This document shows positions 15,914-22,406 of a DNA stretch of 22,406 nucleotides, one piece after another. Under the pieces are notes generated by a model, which was not told the DNA's origin, made no database searches, and saw only the letters and a program-made list of their open reading frames with translations. Every line of letters starts with the position of its first letter. The first letter of the stretch is position 1. The position numbers and the translations under genes were made by a program. The stretch spans positions 1-22,406 of the forward strand of contig DAOTHZ010000034.1 in the NCBI GenBank assembly GCA_035447945.1, in the 5' to 3' direction. This DNA comes from Syntrophomonas_B sp035447945 (lineage in GTDB: Bacteria > Bacillota > Syntrophomonadia > Syntrophomonadales > Syntrophomonadaceae).

Positions 15914-16925
15914 AAAAATGCAAACCTATCTTTACGATTTGCCGGAACAGTTCAGTCAAATGCTGGGGCTCAAGATTGAGTTGCCCGGTCGATATCAAAA
16001 AGACTATCGCCAGATTGTGGTCAGCGGTTTGGGCGGATCTGCCATTGGCGGGGATATTTTGCGCAGTTATGCGCTGAATCGCAGCAGGATTCCGGTGATT
16101 GTGAATCGTGACTATGTGCTGCCGGCCTTTGTCAATGAACATACCTTGGTGATGGCAGTCAGCTATTCCGGCAATACCGAAGAGACGCTCAGTGCCTATC
16201 GGCAGGCTAAACAAAACGGAGCTGATATCATCGCGGTAAGCAGCGGAGGCCGGCTGTCGGAATTGGCCAGAGAAGACGGTAATATGGTAATTGCTGTGCC
16301 CGGAGGCATGTCGCCTCGGGCCGCGAGTGGCTACCTCTTTTGTCCCTTGGCCTTGACGCTGGAAAAAATGGGCCTGTTGCCGGATGCTAGGCGGGATTTG
16401 CAAGAAACCGGACAGATCCTTCGGGAATTGCGGGAAGAGTTAAATCCGAATGTGCCTGCAGACAACAATCCGGCCCGCCGGCTGGCTAAACAAATGAAGG
16501 ATCGCATCCCGGTCATCTGGGGTAGTGCAGGTCATTCTGAAATAGCGGCCTTGCGCTGGAAGGCCCAGATCAATGAGAATGCCAAGGCCCCAGCTTATTG
16601 CAATGCTTTTCCGGAACTCAACCACAATGAGTTGGTTGGTTTTGAAGCACCGGCAGAACTGCTGGGCCGTCTGGTGGTCATCATTTTGTGTGATCCCGAT
16701 GATCATGTGCAGGTCAAAAAGCGCATTCACATAACTTCCAATATCATAAAGGCCAAAGTGGCCGATACGATTGAAATCAAGACCCGGGGCGGCGACTGGT
16801 TGGCCAAATTGTATTCTCTTATATACGTTGGTGATTATGCCAGTTTTTATCTGGCTTTGGAATATGGGATTAATCCCACGCCCGTCAAAGTGATTGATTA
16901 TTTAAAAGCGCAACTGGCACAATAA
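15903..16925 (+). CDS. Bifunctional phosphoglucose/phosphomannose isomerase (archaeal-type SIS protein)
   Basis: The 340-residue enzyme has two SIS folds and interconverts fructose-6-phosphate with glucose-6-phosphate and mannose-6-phosphate. Visible motifs are GLGGSAIGGD at 42-51, SYSGNTEE at 87-94 (phosphate loop), PRAASGYLF at 138-146, NENAK with E225, FPELNHNE with H241, and K329 near the C terminus; the Glu, His and Lys correspond to catalytic residues known from the Pyrobaculum enzyme. It is unrelated to the usual 450-residue bacterial PGI, and is typical of archaea and some Clostridia. I use the ATG at 15903, with AGGAAGGGG upstream (15888-15896); the longer frame from 15825 lies entirely within the kinase gene. 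The 11-base overlap implies translational coupling to the kinase. Confidence 0.94.
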   Translation: MTIEKMQTYLYDLPEQFSQMLGLKIELPGRYQKDYRQIVVSGLGGSAIGGDILRSYALNRSRIPVIVNRDYVLPAFVNEHTLVMAVSYSGNTEETLSAYRQAKQNGADIIAVSSGGRLSELAREDGNMVIAVPGGMSPRAASGYLFCPLALTLEKMGLLPDARRDLQETGQILRELREELNPNVPADNNPARRLAKQMKDRIPVIWGSAGHSEIAALRWKAQINENAKAPAYCNAFPELNHNELVGFEAPAELLGRLVVIILCDPDDHVQVKKRIHITSNIIKAKVADTIEIKTRGGDWLAKLYSLIYVGDYASFYLALEYGINPTPVKVIDYLKAQLAQ

Positions 16926-16994
16926 TGGTGTACTCAGGCATAACAAACCAAAACCTCAAACATAAACAGCTCATAATAAGGTTAAACTAATTGC

Positions 16995-17030
16995 AACCGG
17001 GGAGAAGCATCATCCCCGGTTTCTTCTTTT
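16995..17030 (+). terminator. Rho-independent terminator after the isomerase gene
   Basis: AACCGGGGA (16995-17003) pairs perfectly with TCCCCGGTT (17013-17021) across a 9-base loop and is followed by a T-rich run, TTTCTTCTTTT. It lies 70 bases after the isomerase stop and closes the kinase-isomerase transcript. Confidence 0.88.
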
Positions 17031-17071
17031 CTGCTGCATGATCAGCAAATGACAACATAGGGGGTCGGGTG

Positions 17072-17896
17072 ATGAGGTTTTATGGAGATTATCATACGCA
17101 TTCGCGCTATAGCGATGGACGTCAATCGGTACGGGATATTGCTGCAGCTGCCAGTAAAAAGGGGATACGGGAGGTTGCCGTGACTGATCATGGTCCCCAT
17201 GTGGCAGTGATCGGAGTAAAACAGGAGGAAACCTATTTGCAAATCAAAGAAGAAGCCCAAGCCGTTCAGGCTGATATCGATGTGACTGTGTTTGTCGGAG
17301 CTGAGGCCAACATAAAAAGTCTGCAGGGGGAACTTGATATTTCCCCCGCCATCATCACCCGGCTGGATGTGCTGATTGCCGGGCTGCATCCTTACACACG
17401 TCCGTCCGGTATCGAAGACGGCTTGGGCATATGGATGCAGAACAGCCTTCGCCATTTTGGCAAAGGGCAGCAGGAAAAGGCCAGGAACAATAATACCAAG
17501 GCAACCGTTGAAGCACTCTATCGCAACCCGGAAATAGATATACTGGCCCATCCGGGTTTGTTTTTTAAGGTAGATATGGAGGAAACAGCCCGGGCCTGCA
17601 TAAAAAACGAGGTATGTTTCGAAATAAATTGTGGTCATAAACACCCGGAGCTTTCTGATATAATGATAGTGAACAAATTGGGCGTGACGTTTATTGTCAA
17701 CAGCGATGCTCATTTTACAGATACAGTTGCCCGGTTGGACTACGGAGATCGTATTGTCGGCCAACTGGATATTGAACCTGAACGGATTGCCAATCGCTGG
17801 CAGGGGGGAGAGTATAATGAAAACCAAAGAGAGCAGCGATCAACATTTGCTCATTATTACCGGGATGTCCGGCGCGGGCAAAACCCAGGCCATTAA
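17072..17896 (+). CDS. PHP-domain metal-dependent phosphoesterase
   Basis: The 274-residue protein carries a full PHP metal-binding set: H8 and H10 (YHTHS), D15, H40 (TDHG), E78 (GAEAN), H106 (GLHPY), H160 (AHPG), and D212 and H214 (SDAH). The family hydrolyses phosphomonoesters such as histidinol phosphate, or phosphodiesters; this one resembles the stand-alone YcdX-type proteins and its substrate is unknown. I prefer the ATG at 17072, with GGGGG (17060-17064) upstream; the GTG just before it is also possible. The last 26 codons overlap rapZ in a different frame (17817-17896). This tail is polar and rich in R, Q and H, with no visible motif, so the functional protein may end near residue 247. 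It heads the rapZ-yvcK-whiA run. Confidence 0.88.
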   Translation: MRFYGDYHTHSRYSDGRQSVRDIAAAASKKGIREVAVTDHGPHVAVIGVKQEETYLQIKEEAQAVQADIDVTVFVGAEANIKSLQGELDISPAIITRLDVLIAGLHPYTRPSGIEDGLGIWMQNSLRHFGKGQQEKARNNNTKATVEALYRNPEIDILAHPGLFFKVDMEETARACIKNEVCFEINCGHKHPELSDIMIVNKLGVTFIVNSDAHFTDTVARLDYGDRIVGQLDIEPERIANRWQGGEYNENQREQRSTFAHYYRDVRRGQNPGH

Positions 17897-18704
17897 TTGC
17901 CTTGAGGATCTTGGGTATTACTGTGTTGACAATCTCCCTCCCAGTTTGCTGATCAAGTTTATCGAATTGAGTATTCAGGCTGAAACCAGGCTCGTCAAGG
18001 TTGCCATGGTCATTGACGTCAGGGGGGGAGAATTTTTTCATGATCTGTTCCGCTCCCTTAATGAATTGGAAGAAAACCGGATCAGTTATGAAATTCTTTT
18101 TCTGGAAGCATCTGATGATGTGTTGGTAAGCCGATTCAAAGAATCACGCCGGCGACATCCTTTGGCACAAGGCGGGGTCTTGCTGGAGGCCATCCGGACT
18201 GAACGAAAAATGCTGGAAGAAGTTAGGGGCAGGGCCAACATTATTGTTGATACGTCCAATCTGACGCCCCGGGAATTGAATGCCAAACTGAGCAGCTATT
18301 TCTCCGAAAACAAAACCGGCGATTTTAATATTAATATCGTATCCTTTGGTTATAAAGTTGGCATTCCGGTGGATTGTGACATTATGATGGATGTCAGGTT
18401 TCTTCCCAATCCCTTTTACGATCCCATTATGCGGAACATGACCGGGGAAGACCAGGAAGTGATTGATTATGTTTTGCAATCACCCGTCAGCAAGTCATTT
18501 ATCCGCCGATACCTTAATCTGCTTAAATTTCTCATACCATACTACATTGCAGAGGGCAAGACCAATCTGGCGATTTCCATAGGCTGTACCGGAGGGCAGC
18601 ATCGCTCAGTGGTTTTGGCCGATCATATTGCCCAACAGCTTAGAAAAATTGGGTATAACGCAATGGTCAGGCATAGAGATGTAGCTAGATATAAGCAAGA
18701 ATAA
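17817..18704 (+). CDS. rapZ: RapZ/YvcJ nucleotide-binding protein
   Basis: The 295-residue protein belongs to the RapZ family. The Walker A motif GMSGAGKT is at 16-23, ESRRRHPL follows around 103-110, a FGYK...DVRFLPNP block lies in the middle, and the C-terminal CTGGQHRS motif is at 257-264. In E. coli RapZ is an RNA adaptor controlling glmS mRNA; in Bacillota YvcJ binds and hydrolyses GTP and ATP and influences competence and wall metabolism. The ATG at 17817 is chosen because the protein then begins just before the conserved Walker A region and GGGGGGAG (17803-17810) lies six bases upstream. It overlaps the PHP gene by 80 bases, an unusually long overlap. yvcK starts 18 bases after its stop. 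Confidence 0.96.
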   Translation: MKTKESSDQHLLIITGMSGAGKTQAINCLEDLGYYCVDNLPPSLLIKFIELSIQAETRLVKVAMVIDVRGGEFFHDLFRSLNELEENRISYEILFLEASDDVLVSRFKESRRRHPLAQGGVLLEAIRTERKMLEEVRGRANIIVDTSNLTPRELNAKLSSYFSENKTGDFNINIVSFGYKVGIPVDCDIMMDVRFLPNPFYDPIMRNMTGEDQEVIDYVLQSPVSKSFIRRYLNLLKFLIPYYIAEGKTNLAISIGCTGGQHRSVVLADHIAQQLRKIGYNAMVRHRDVARYKQE

Positions 18705-18722
18705 CTAAAGGGGCGGGCTTCC

Positions 18723-19709
18723 ATGTTGAGATCAAACAACGAGTTTAAAATCGTCGTAGTAGGTGGAGGAACAGGGTTATCTGTACTGCTGAAGGGACTG
18801 AAACAGTATACGGATCAGTTGACTGCCATTGTAACTGTGAGTGACGATGGAGGCAGTTCCGGTCGATTGAAAACCGAGCTTGGAGTTCTCCCGCCCGGGG
18901 ACATTCGCAACTGTCTGGTTGCGTTGGCAGAAACGGAAACGTTGATGGACAAGGTCTTTCAGCATCGTTTCAAGCAAGGCCAGGGGATCAGCGGCCATAA
19001 TCTGGGCAATTTGCTGATGGTGGCCATGACCGAGATCACCGGTGACTTTGTCAGTGCGATCAAAGAGGTCAGCAAAGTACTGGCTGTAAGAGGACAAGTT
19101 ATTCCGGCTACGCTCGAGTCAGTGAATCTGGGAGCGGAAATGATTGACGGCACCGTAATTATCGGTGAAACAGCCATACGACAATATCGCAAAAGCATTG
19201 CCCGCTTGTTTTTAATTCCAGAAAAATGTCTGCCCATACAAGCCAGTCTTGATGCTATCATGGCGGCCGATGCTATTGTCATCGGACCAGGCAGTCTTTA
19301 CACCAGCATTATCCCCAATCTTCTGGTGGAGGGTGTCAGCGATGCCATGATGCGCTCACCGGCGGTAAAAATATATGTCAGCAATATTATGACTGAACAG
19401 GGCGAAACAGATAATTTCAATGCTTTTGACCATATCAAGACGATTTTGCAATATGCGCAGCAGCCGATAATTGATTATGCGATTTTAAACACCGGCACGA
19501 TCGATGAGTTGCGTCTGCAGCGTTATCATCAGGAGCAAGCGATCCCGGTGGATACATCTTGTCAGCAGATTCAAGCCATGGGGATCAAAACCGTGACTGA
19601 AGATATGGTGGCACAGGACGACCTGGCCTGGCACGATACACGTAAACTGGCACAGGCGATCCTCAGGATTGTTCAGCAAGAAAATAGCGCAGGGCCAGCA
19701 AGCGGCTGA
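18723..19709 (+). CDS. yvcK: YvcK/CofD-like gluconeogenesis and morphology factor
   Basis: The 328-residue protein is of the YvcK family, related to the CofD 2-phospho-L-lactate transferase fold. Motifs are GGGTG at 14-18, TVSDDGGSSGRL at 38-49, PPGDIRNC at 57-64, HNLGNLL at about 95-101 and GPGSLYTS in the middle. In B. subtilis YvcK is needed for growth on gluconeogenic carbon sources and for normal cell shape, and it binds UDP-sugars; no transferase activity is established. The ATG has AAAGGGGCGGG (18707-18717) upstream. rapZ-yvcK-whiA is one of the most conserved triplets in Bacillota and Actinobacteria, which makes the assignment secure. Confidence 0.96.
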   Translation: MLRSNNEFKIVVVGGGTGLSVLLKGLKQYTDQLTAIVTVSDDGGSSGRLKTELGVLPPGDIRNCLVALAETETLMDKVFQHRFKQGQGISGHNLGNLLMVAMTEITGDFVSAIKEVSKVLAVRGQVIPATLESVNLGAEMIDGTVIIGETAIRQYRKSIARLFLIPEKCLPIQASLDAIMAADAIVIGPGSLYTSIIPNLLVEGVSDAMMRSPAVKIYVSNIMTEQGETDNFNAFDHIKTILQYAQQPIIDYAILNTGTIDELRLQRYHQEQAIPVDTSCQQIQAMGIKTVTEDMVAQDDLAWHDTRKLAQAILRIVQQENSAGPASG

Positions 19710-19748
19710 TGTATTTTGACAAAATGGTTCTTTTCAATGGAGGCTAAT

Positions 19749-20687
19749 GTGAGTTTTTCAAATGAGGTAAGAGAGGAAGCAGCACGCATCATTTCCGAAA
19801 AATCTTGCTGTAAACGAGCAGAACTGGCAGCACTCATTGCCATGCGAGGAGAGACCACACATCGCGAGGGTATGGTCAGCCTGCAGTTGGAGTCGGAGAG
19901 TGCGGTGGCTGCCAGGAAGGTTTATCGACTTTTAAAAGATGTCTGTGGACTGCAGGCCTCCACCAGTTTGGTGGAGAGAAAAAGATTTAAACAGAAGCGC
20001 TTTTATTTGTCTCAGGCGGACTTGTCGGATGATGAATTGCAACAAATGAAGAAACTTGGATTGCTTGATGATGGAGGTCATGTGGTAAAGTATCTGGATC
20101 CTAAAATAACTGCCCGGAACTGCTGCAAACGATCTTATTTGAGAGGCTTGTTTATGTGCAAAGGTTTTGTCAACCGGCCGGAAGCCAATTACCATTTGGA
20201 AATCGTTTTTAACGATACACGTATGGCTAAAGAAGTAAAAAAACTGATCGGCAGGCTCAATTTGGAAACCGGCATTGGAGAGCGTAAAAATAATCTGATT
20301 GTATATATTAAAGACAGTGAGAAAATCGTTGATTTTTTACGCCTGATCGGTGCCAGCAAGGCCTTGTTGGAATTCGAGAATGTACGTATAGTGAAATCAA
20401 TGCGCAATCAGGTGAACCGACAAGTCAATTGTGAAACCGCCAATCTCGGCAAAACCATTGACGCCTCTGTTCGCCAGGTCGAATTGATCGAAGCGTTGAT
20501 TGACCAACTGGGGATGAACAAGATTCCTGTTCACTTACGGGAGTTGGCTTTGTTGCGCATTGAACATCCCGACAGTACGCTCAAGGAACTCGGCACACTG
20601 ATGAGCCCGCCTTTGACCAAGTCCGGGGTCGCCTATCGGATGAGAAAATTGGAAATCTTTGCAGAAGAAAATTTATATGGACCGTAA
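19749..20687 (+). CDS. whiA: DNA-binding protein WhiA
   Basis: WhiA is a 312-residue protein with an N-terminal LAGLIDADG homing-endonuclease-like fold that has lost cleavage, and a C-terminal helix-turn-helix. The family start SFSNEVREE is at 2-10, the LAGLIDADG-like segment LRGLFMCKGFVNRPE at 131-145, and the HTH region about 243-302 (SVRQVELIEAL to SGVAYRMRKLE). In Bacillota it affects chromosome segregation and division; in Streptomyces it acts with WhiB as a transcription factor. I choose the GTG at 19749 because GGAGG (19739-19743) lies five bases upstream and homologues begin M-S-F-S; the in-frame TTG at 19716 adds eleven residues across this site. It follows yvcK by 39 bases. Confidence 0.95.
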   Translation: MSFSNEVREEAARIISEKSCCKRAELAALIAMRGETTHREGMVSLQLESESAVAARKVYRLLKDVCGLQASTSLVERKRFKQKRFYLSQADLSDDELQQMKKLGLLDDGGHVVKYLDPKITARNCCKRSYLRGLFMCKGFVNRPEANYHLEIVFNDTRMAKEVKKLIGRLNLETGIGERKNNLIVYIKDSEKIVDFLRLIGASKALLEFENVRIVKSMRNQVNRQVNCETANLGKTIDASVRQVELIEALIDQLGMNKIPVHLRELALLRIEHPDSTLKELGTLMSPPLTKSGVAYRMRKLEIFAEENLYGP

Positions 20688-20732
20688 ATGGCAGGATTTA
20701 ATGGATGATATATAGAATATATTTAAATAACA

Positions 20733-20765
20733 TTGTCATAAAATGTCGTTCAGGATAAATATAAA
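20733..20765 (+). promoter_or_regulatory. Possible promoter of rpoN
   Basis: TTGTCA (20733-20738) lies upstream of overlapping AT-rich -10-like sequences: TAAATA (20756-20761) at 17 bases, and TATAAA (20760-20765) at an over-long 21. A 5-base inverted repeat, ACATT with AATGT (20730-20746), overlaps the -35. The 111-base gap after whiA makes a promoter likely, but its exact position is uncertain. Confidence 0.35.
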
Positions 20766-20798
20766 ATCCACATTGGCAACGATAAAGAGAGGTATCTC

Positions 20799-22199
20799 AT
20801 GAAGCTAAGTCATGATATTTATTTGGATCAACAGCAAAAATTATTAATGACTCCGGAACTTCGCCAAGCCATTGCCATGCTGCAGATGTCCACTTTGGAA
20901 CTGGGCCAATATGTGCAGAACGAACTGGAAAACAATCCTTTTCTGGAAGAAAAGGATGCTGATGATCATGAGGAATTGGAAACCAATGCTGAAAAACTGG
21001 ATGAGGTTCAAGCCGACAACAAATCAGAAGAATGGTTGGAGTATTATAATGACAGGGATATTGGCCTGACCGTAGCCGATGTTGAAGAAAAGTCTTTTGA
21101 TGCTTTTGTCAGCAAATCACCCAGTCTTTATGATCATCTGCAGTTTCAGCTGCATATGACCATTTGTGACGAGAGTGAGCTGATGATCGGCGAATATATT
21201 CTCGGCAGTATTGATGCCAACGGGTATTTGACCGTGGGACTGGAAGAACTGGTGCAAGCTACCGGTACCGATTTGGAGAGGGTCCAGCATATGCTGACGA
21301 TCATCCAGTCTTTTCATCCGCATGGGGTTGGTGCCCGTGATCTGGCCGAATGTCTGCTGATACAGCTGGAGCATTACGGCAAAGATGATCCAATCGCAAC
21401 GGCTATTATTGAAGAGCACCTTCAGGATCTGGGCAAGGGACGAATCAATAAAATCGCCCAACAGCTTGGGGTAGGCGTCCAGCAGGTGCAGGAAGCGTGT
21501 GATTTTATTCGCAGTCTGGATCCCAAGCCCGGGCTGCAATACAGCAACGGTGACGATACCAAATACATCGTTGCGGATATTATTTTGGAAAAGGTTGACG
21601 GAGAATACGTTGTTATTGTCAATGACAGTGGCTATCCCCATCTGATGATCAACCGACTGTATGAAAAAATGATACGCAATCCTGAATCATTTTCTCCCGA
21701 AGCACGCAAATACATGGAAGAAAAAATGGGCTCAGCCGTGTGGTTAATTAAAAGCATTGAGCAACGGCGTTTAACACTCTACAAAGTGGCCCGCTGCATC
21801 GTGGATATCCAAAAGGATTTTCTGGATAGGGGGATTAAATACATCAAACCGCTTAACCTCAAACAGGTAGCGGATCTGGTCGAAGTACATGAATCAACGG
21901 TCAGCCGCGCAACTTCCAACAAATATATCCAGACTCCGCAGGGACTGTTCGAATTAAAATTTTTCTTTGGCAGCGGAATAAGTTCTTATGCCAATGCCAA
22001 TTGTGACAAAGTGTCTTCCAAGAGCATAAAGAAACAGATTCAGGAACTGATTGAAAAGGAAGATTCTTTTAATCCTTTAAGTGACCAGCAAATCGTGGAA
22101 ATCATCAAGCAACAAGGAGCAGTCATCTCTAGACGGACGGTGGCCAAATATCGGCAGGAACTCGGCATCCAGTCTACCGTTGCCCGAAAGAGATATTAA
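20799..22199 (+). CDS. rpoN: RNA polymerase sigma-54 factor
   Basis: The 466-residue protein is a complete sigma-54. Region I (1-50) is glutamine- and leucine-rich (LDQQQKLLMTPELRQAIAMLQ) and binds enhancer-dependent activators. An acidic linker (51-80) follows, then the core-binding domain (about 85-270), a DNA-binding region with a helix-turn-helix near 354-375, and the RpoN box SRRTVAKYRQ at 444-453 that reads the -24 element. Only one position of the ARRTVAKYRE consensus differs at each end. It directs genes transcribed from -24/-12 promoters, which need an AAA+ activator; none is encoded in this window. The ATG is preceded by AGAGAGG. In several clostridia rpoN lies directly before the cggR-gapA glycolytic operon, as appears here. 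Confidence 0.97.
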   Translation: MKLSHDIYLDQQQKLLMTPELRQAIAMLQMSTLELGQYVQNELENNPFLEEKDADDHEELETNAEKLDEVQADNKSEEWLEYYNDRDIGLTVADVEEKSFDAFVSKSPSLYDHLQFQLHMTICDESELMIGEYILGSIDANGYLTVGLEELVQATGTDLERVQHMLTIIQSFHPHGVGARDLAECLLIQLEHYGKDDPIATAIIEEHLQDLGKGRINKIAQQLGVGVQQVQEACDFIRSLDPKPGLQYSNGDDTKYIVADIILEKVDGEYVVIVNDSGYPHLMINRLYEKMIRNPESFSPEARKYMEEKMGSAVWLIKSIEQRRLTLYKVARCIVDIQKDFLDRGIKYIKPLNLKQVADLVEVHESTVSRATSNKYIQTPQGLFELKFFFGSGISSYANANCDKVSSKSIKKQIQELIEKEDSFNPLSDQQIVEIIKQQGAVISRRTVAKYRQELGIQSTVARKRY

Positions 22200-22221
22200 A
22201 TAGAAAAACTTACCGCGAATG

Positions 22222-22247
22222 TAGCACATTAATTATGGAATGTGCTA
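22222..22247. repeat. Inverted repeat overlapping the cggR-like promoter
   Basis: TAGCACATT (22222-22230) and AATGTGCTA (22239-22247) are perfect 9-base arms around an 8-base gap. The right arm runs into the -10 TATAAT, so the repeat spans roughly the -37 to -11 region. It may be an operator for a dimeric regulator; as RNA it could form a hairpin followed by TAATATTT and act as a weak rpoN terminator. Confidence 0.55.
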
Positions 22248-22251
22248 TAAT
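22243..22251 (+). promoter_or_regulatory. Extended -10 promoter of the cggR-like gene
   Basis: TGCTATAAT is a perfect extended -10 (TGnTATAAT). No -35 hexamer is found at 16-18 bases, as is usual for extended -10 promoters or activated ones. Transcription would start near 22258, leaving a leader of about 97 bases that contains the GGGACA/TGTCCC repeat. Confidence 0.6.
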
Positions 22252-22290
22252 ATTTCCGCAACCAAAATTGACCATGTTTTGTAGCCTGGC

Positions 22291-22307
22291 CGGGACAAAT
22301 ATGTCCC
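22291..22307. promoter_or_regulatory. CggR-operator-like inverted repeat
   Basis: GGGACAAATATGTCCC (22292-22307) is a perfect 6-base inverted repeat with a 4-base gap. Read with the preceding C it gives CGGGAC-N5-TGTC. The B. subtilis CggR operator is built from CGGGAC-N6-TGTC units downstream of the gapA promoter, where bound CggR blocks elongating polymerase. The sequence and the location, after a promoter and before a cggR-like start, both fit. I see only one clear unit, not the two direct repeats known from B. subtilis. Confidence 0.6.
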
Positions 22308-22354
22308 TATAGCTTGAATATTACCCCGGAGCATATGAATAGCTGAGGATAGCA

Positions 22355-22406
22355 ATGGATAAATTTTTTGCAATTATGGAACGCTTCGCTCCTGAAGCCG
22401 TGGAAA
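22355..22406 (+). CDS. cggR: Start of a probable central glycolytic genes regulator CggR (partial)
   Basis: Only the first 17 codons lie in the window: MDKFFAIMERFAPEAVE. The pattern of a short amphipathic helix followed by a proline and an acidic residue resembles the N terminus of SorC-family CggR proteins (for example the LIQAQKKLLPDLL region of the B. subtilis protein), just before their helix-turn-helix. GAGGAT (22345-22350) precedes the ATG. The CggR-operator-like repeat 48 bases upstream and the position after rpoN add support. CggR represses gapA and lower-glycolysis genes and is released by fructose-1,6-bisphosphate. The fragment alone cannot prove this, so the call depends on context. 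Confidence 0.55.
   Translation, partial: MDKFFAIMERFAPEAVE

Noticed and set aside
17042..17827. A 261-codon open frame on the minus strand opposite the PHP gene
   Set aside because: It is the antisense of a gene with all PHP metal ligands, its product has no recognisable domain, and it lacks a convincing ribosome binding site.
18161..18186. TGGCAC followed by TTGC, as in a sigma-54 promoter
   Set aside because: The two elements are 11 bases apart instead of five and lie inside rapZ coding sequence. No -24/-12 promoter was found in the window despite rpoN.

Overview
The window reads as chromosomal core DNA of a Gram-positive Bacillota bacterium, most likely a member of the Clostridia (Peptococcaceae or Syntrophomonadaceae-like). 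This rests on gene content and order: ftsX, an M23 hydrolase, a C-terminal processing protease, a PDZ membrane protein and uvrB/uvrA in one block, and rapZ-yvcK-whiA in another. Both blocks resemble Bacillus subtilis neighbourhoods. The strong purine-rich ribosome binding sites, frequent TTG and GTG starts, a sigma-54 gene, a DUF362 ferredoxin-type protein and an archaeal-type phosphoglucose/phosphomannose isomerase fit an anaerobic clostridium. Every gene is on the + strand. I see no tRNA, rRNA, CRISPR array, insertion sequence or phage module.

Region 1 (1-4041) is an envelope and division block. It holds the end of ftsX, then a secreted coiled-coil M23 endopeptidase with its own promoter and a perfect terminator, then a membrane-anchored S41 protease followed 16 bases later by a polytopic PDZ protein in the position of B. 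subtilis minJ. FtsEX-type complexes activate periplasmic or wall-side M23 hydrolases, so the first two genes probably work together. Region 2 (4116-5192) is a single protein made of two tandem P-loop NTPase halves (PRK06851-like), of unknown function.

Region 3 (5227-11984) is a complete excision-repair operon, uvrB-uvrA-uvrC, behind a promoter with a LexA/SOS-box-like sequence. The spacer after uvrC (11985-12312) has no convincing gene and ends in a promoter for a small YvlD-type membrane protein. A second spacer (12670-12921) contains a 40-base nested hairpin. Region 4 (12922-16925) is a metabolic run: a Cof-type HAD phosphatase, a DUF362 protein with two 4Fe-4S motifs, a ROK sugar kinase, and a bifunctional glucose-6-phosphate/mannose-6-phosphate isomerase that overlaps the kinase gene. 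It ends in a strong terminator.

Region 5 (17072-20687) is a PHP phosphoesterase followed by rapZ, yvcK and whiA. The PHP and rapZ genes overlap by 80 bases. Region 6 (20799-22406) is rpoN, followed by an intergenic control region with an extended -10 promoter, two inverted repeats (one resembling a CggR operator), and the first 17 codons of what is probably cggR, the repressor of the lower-glycolysis gapA operon. ROK kinase, sugar-phosphate isomerase, RapZ/YvcK and CggR together suggest a control hub linking carbon flux with wall synthesis and division. I found no clearly new multi-gene system. The best leads are the tandem P-loop protein, the nested hairpin, the PHP/rapZ overlap and the double inverted-repeat control region before the cggR-like gene.
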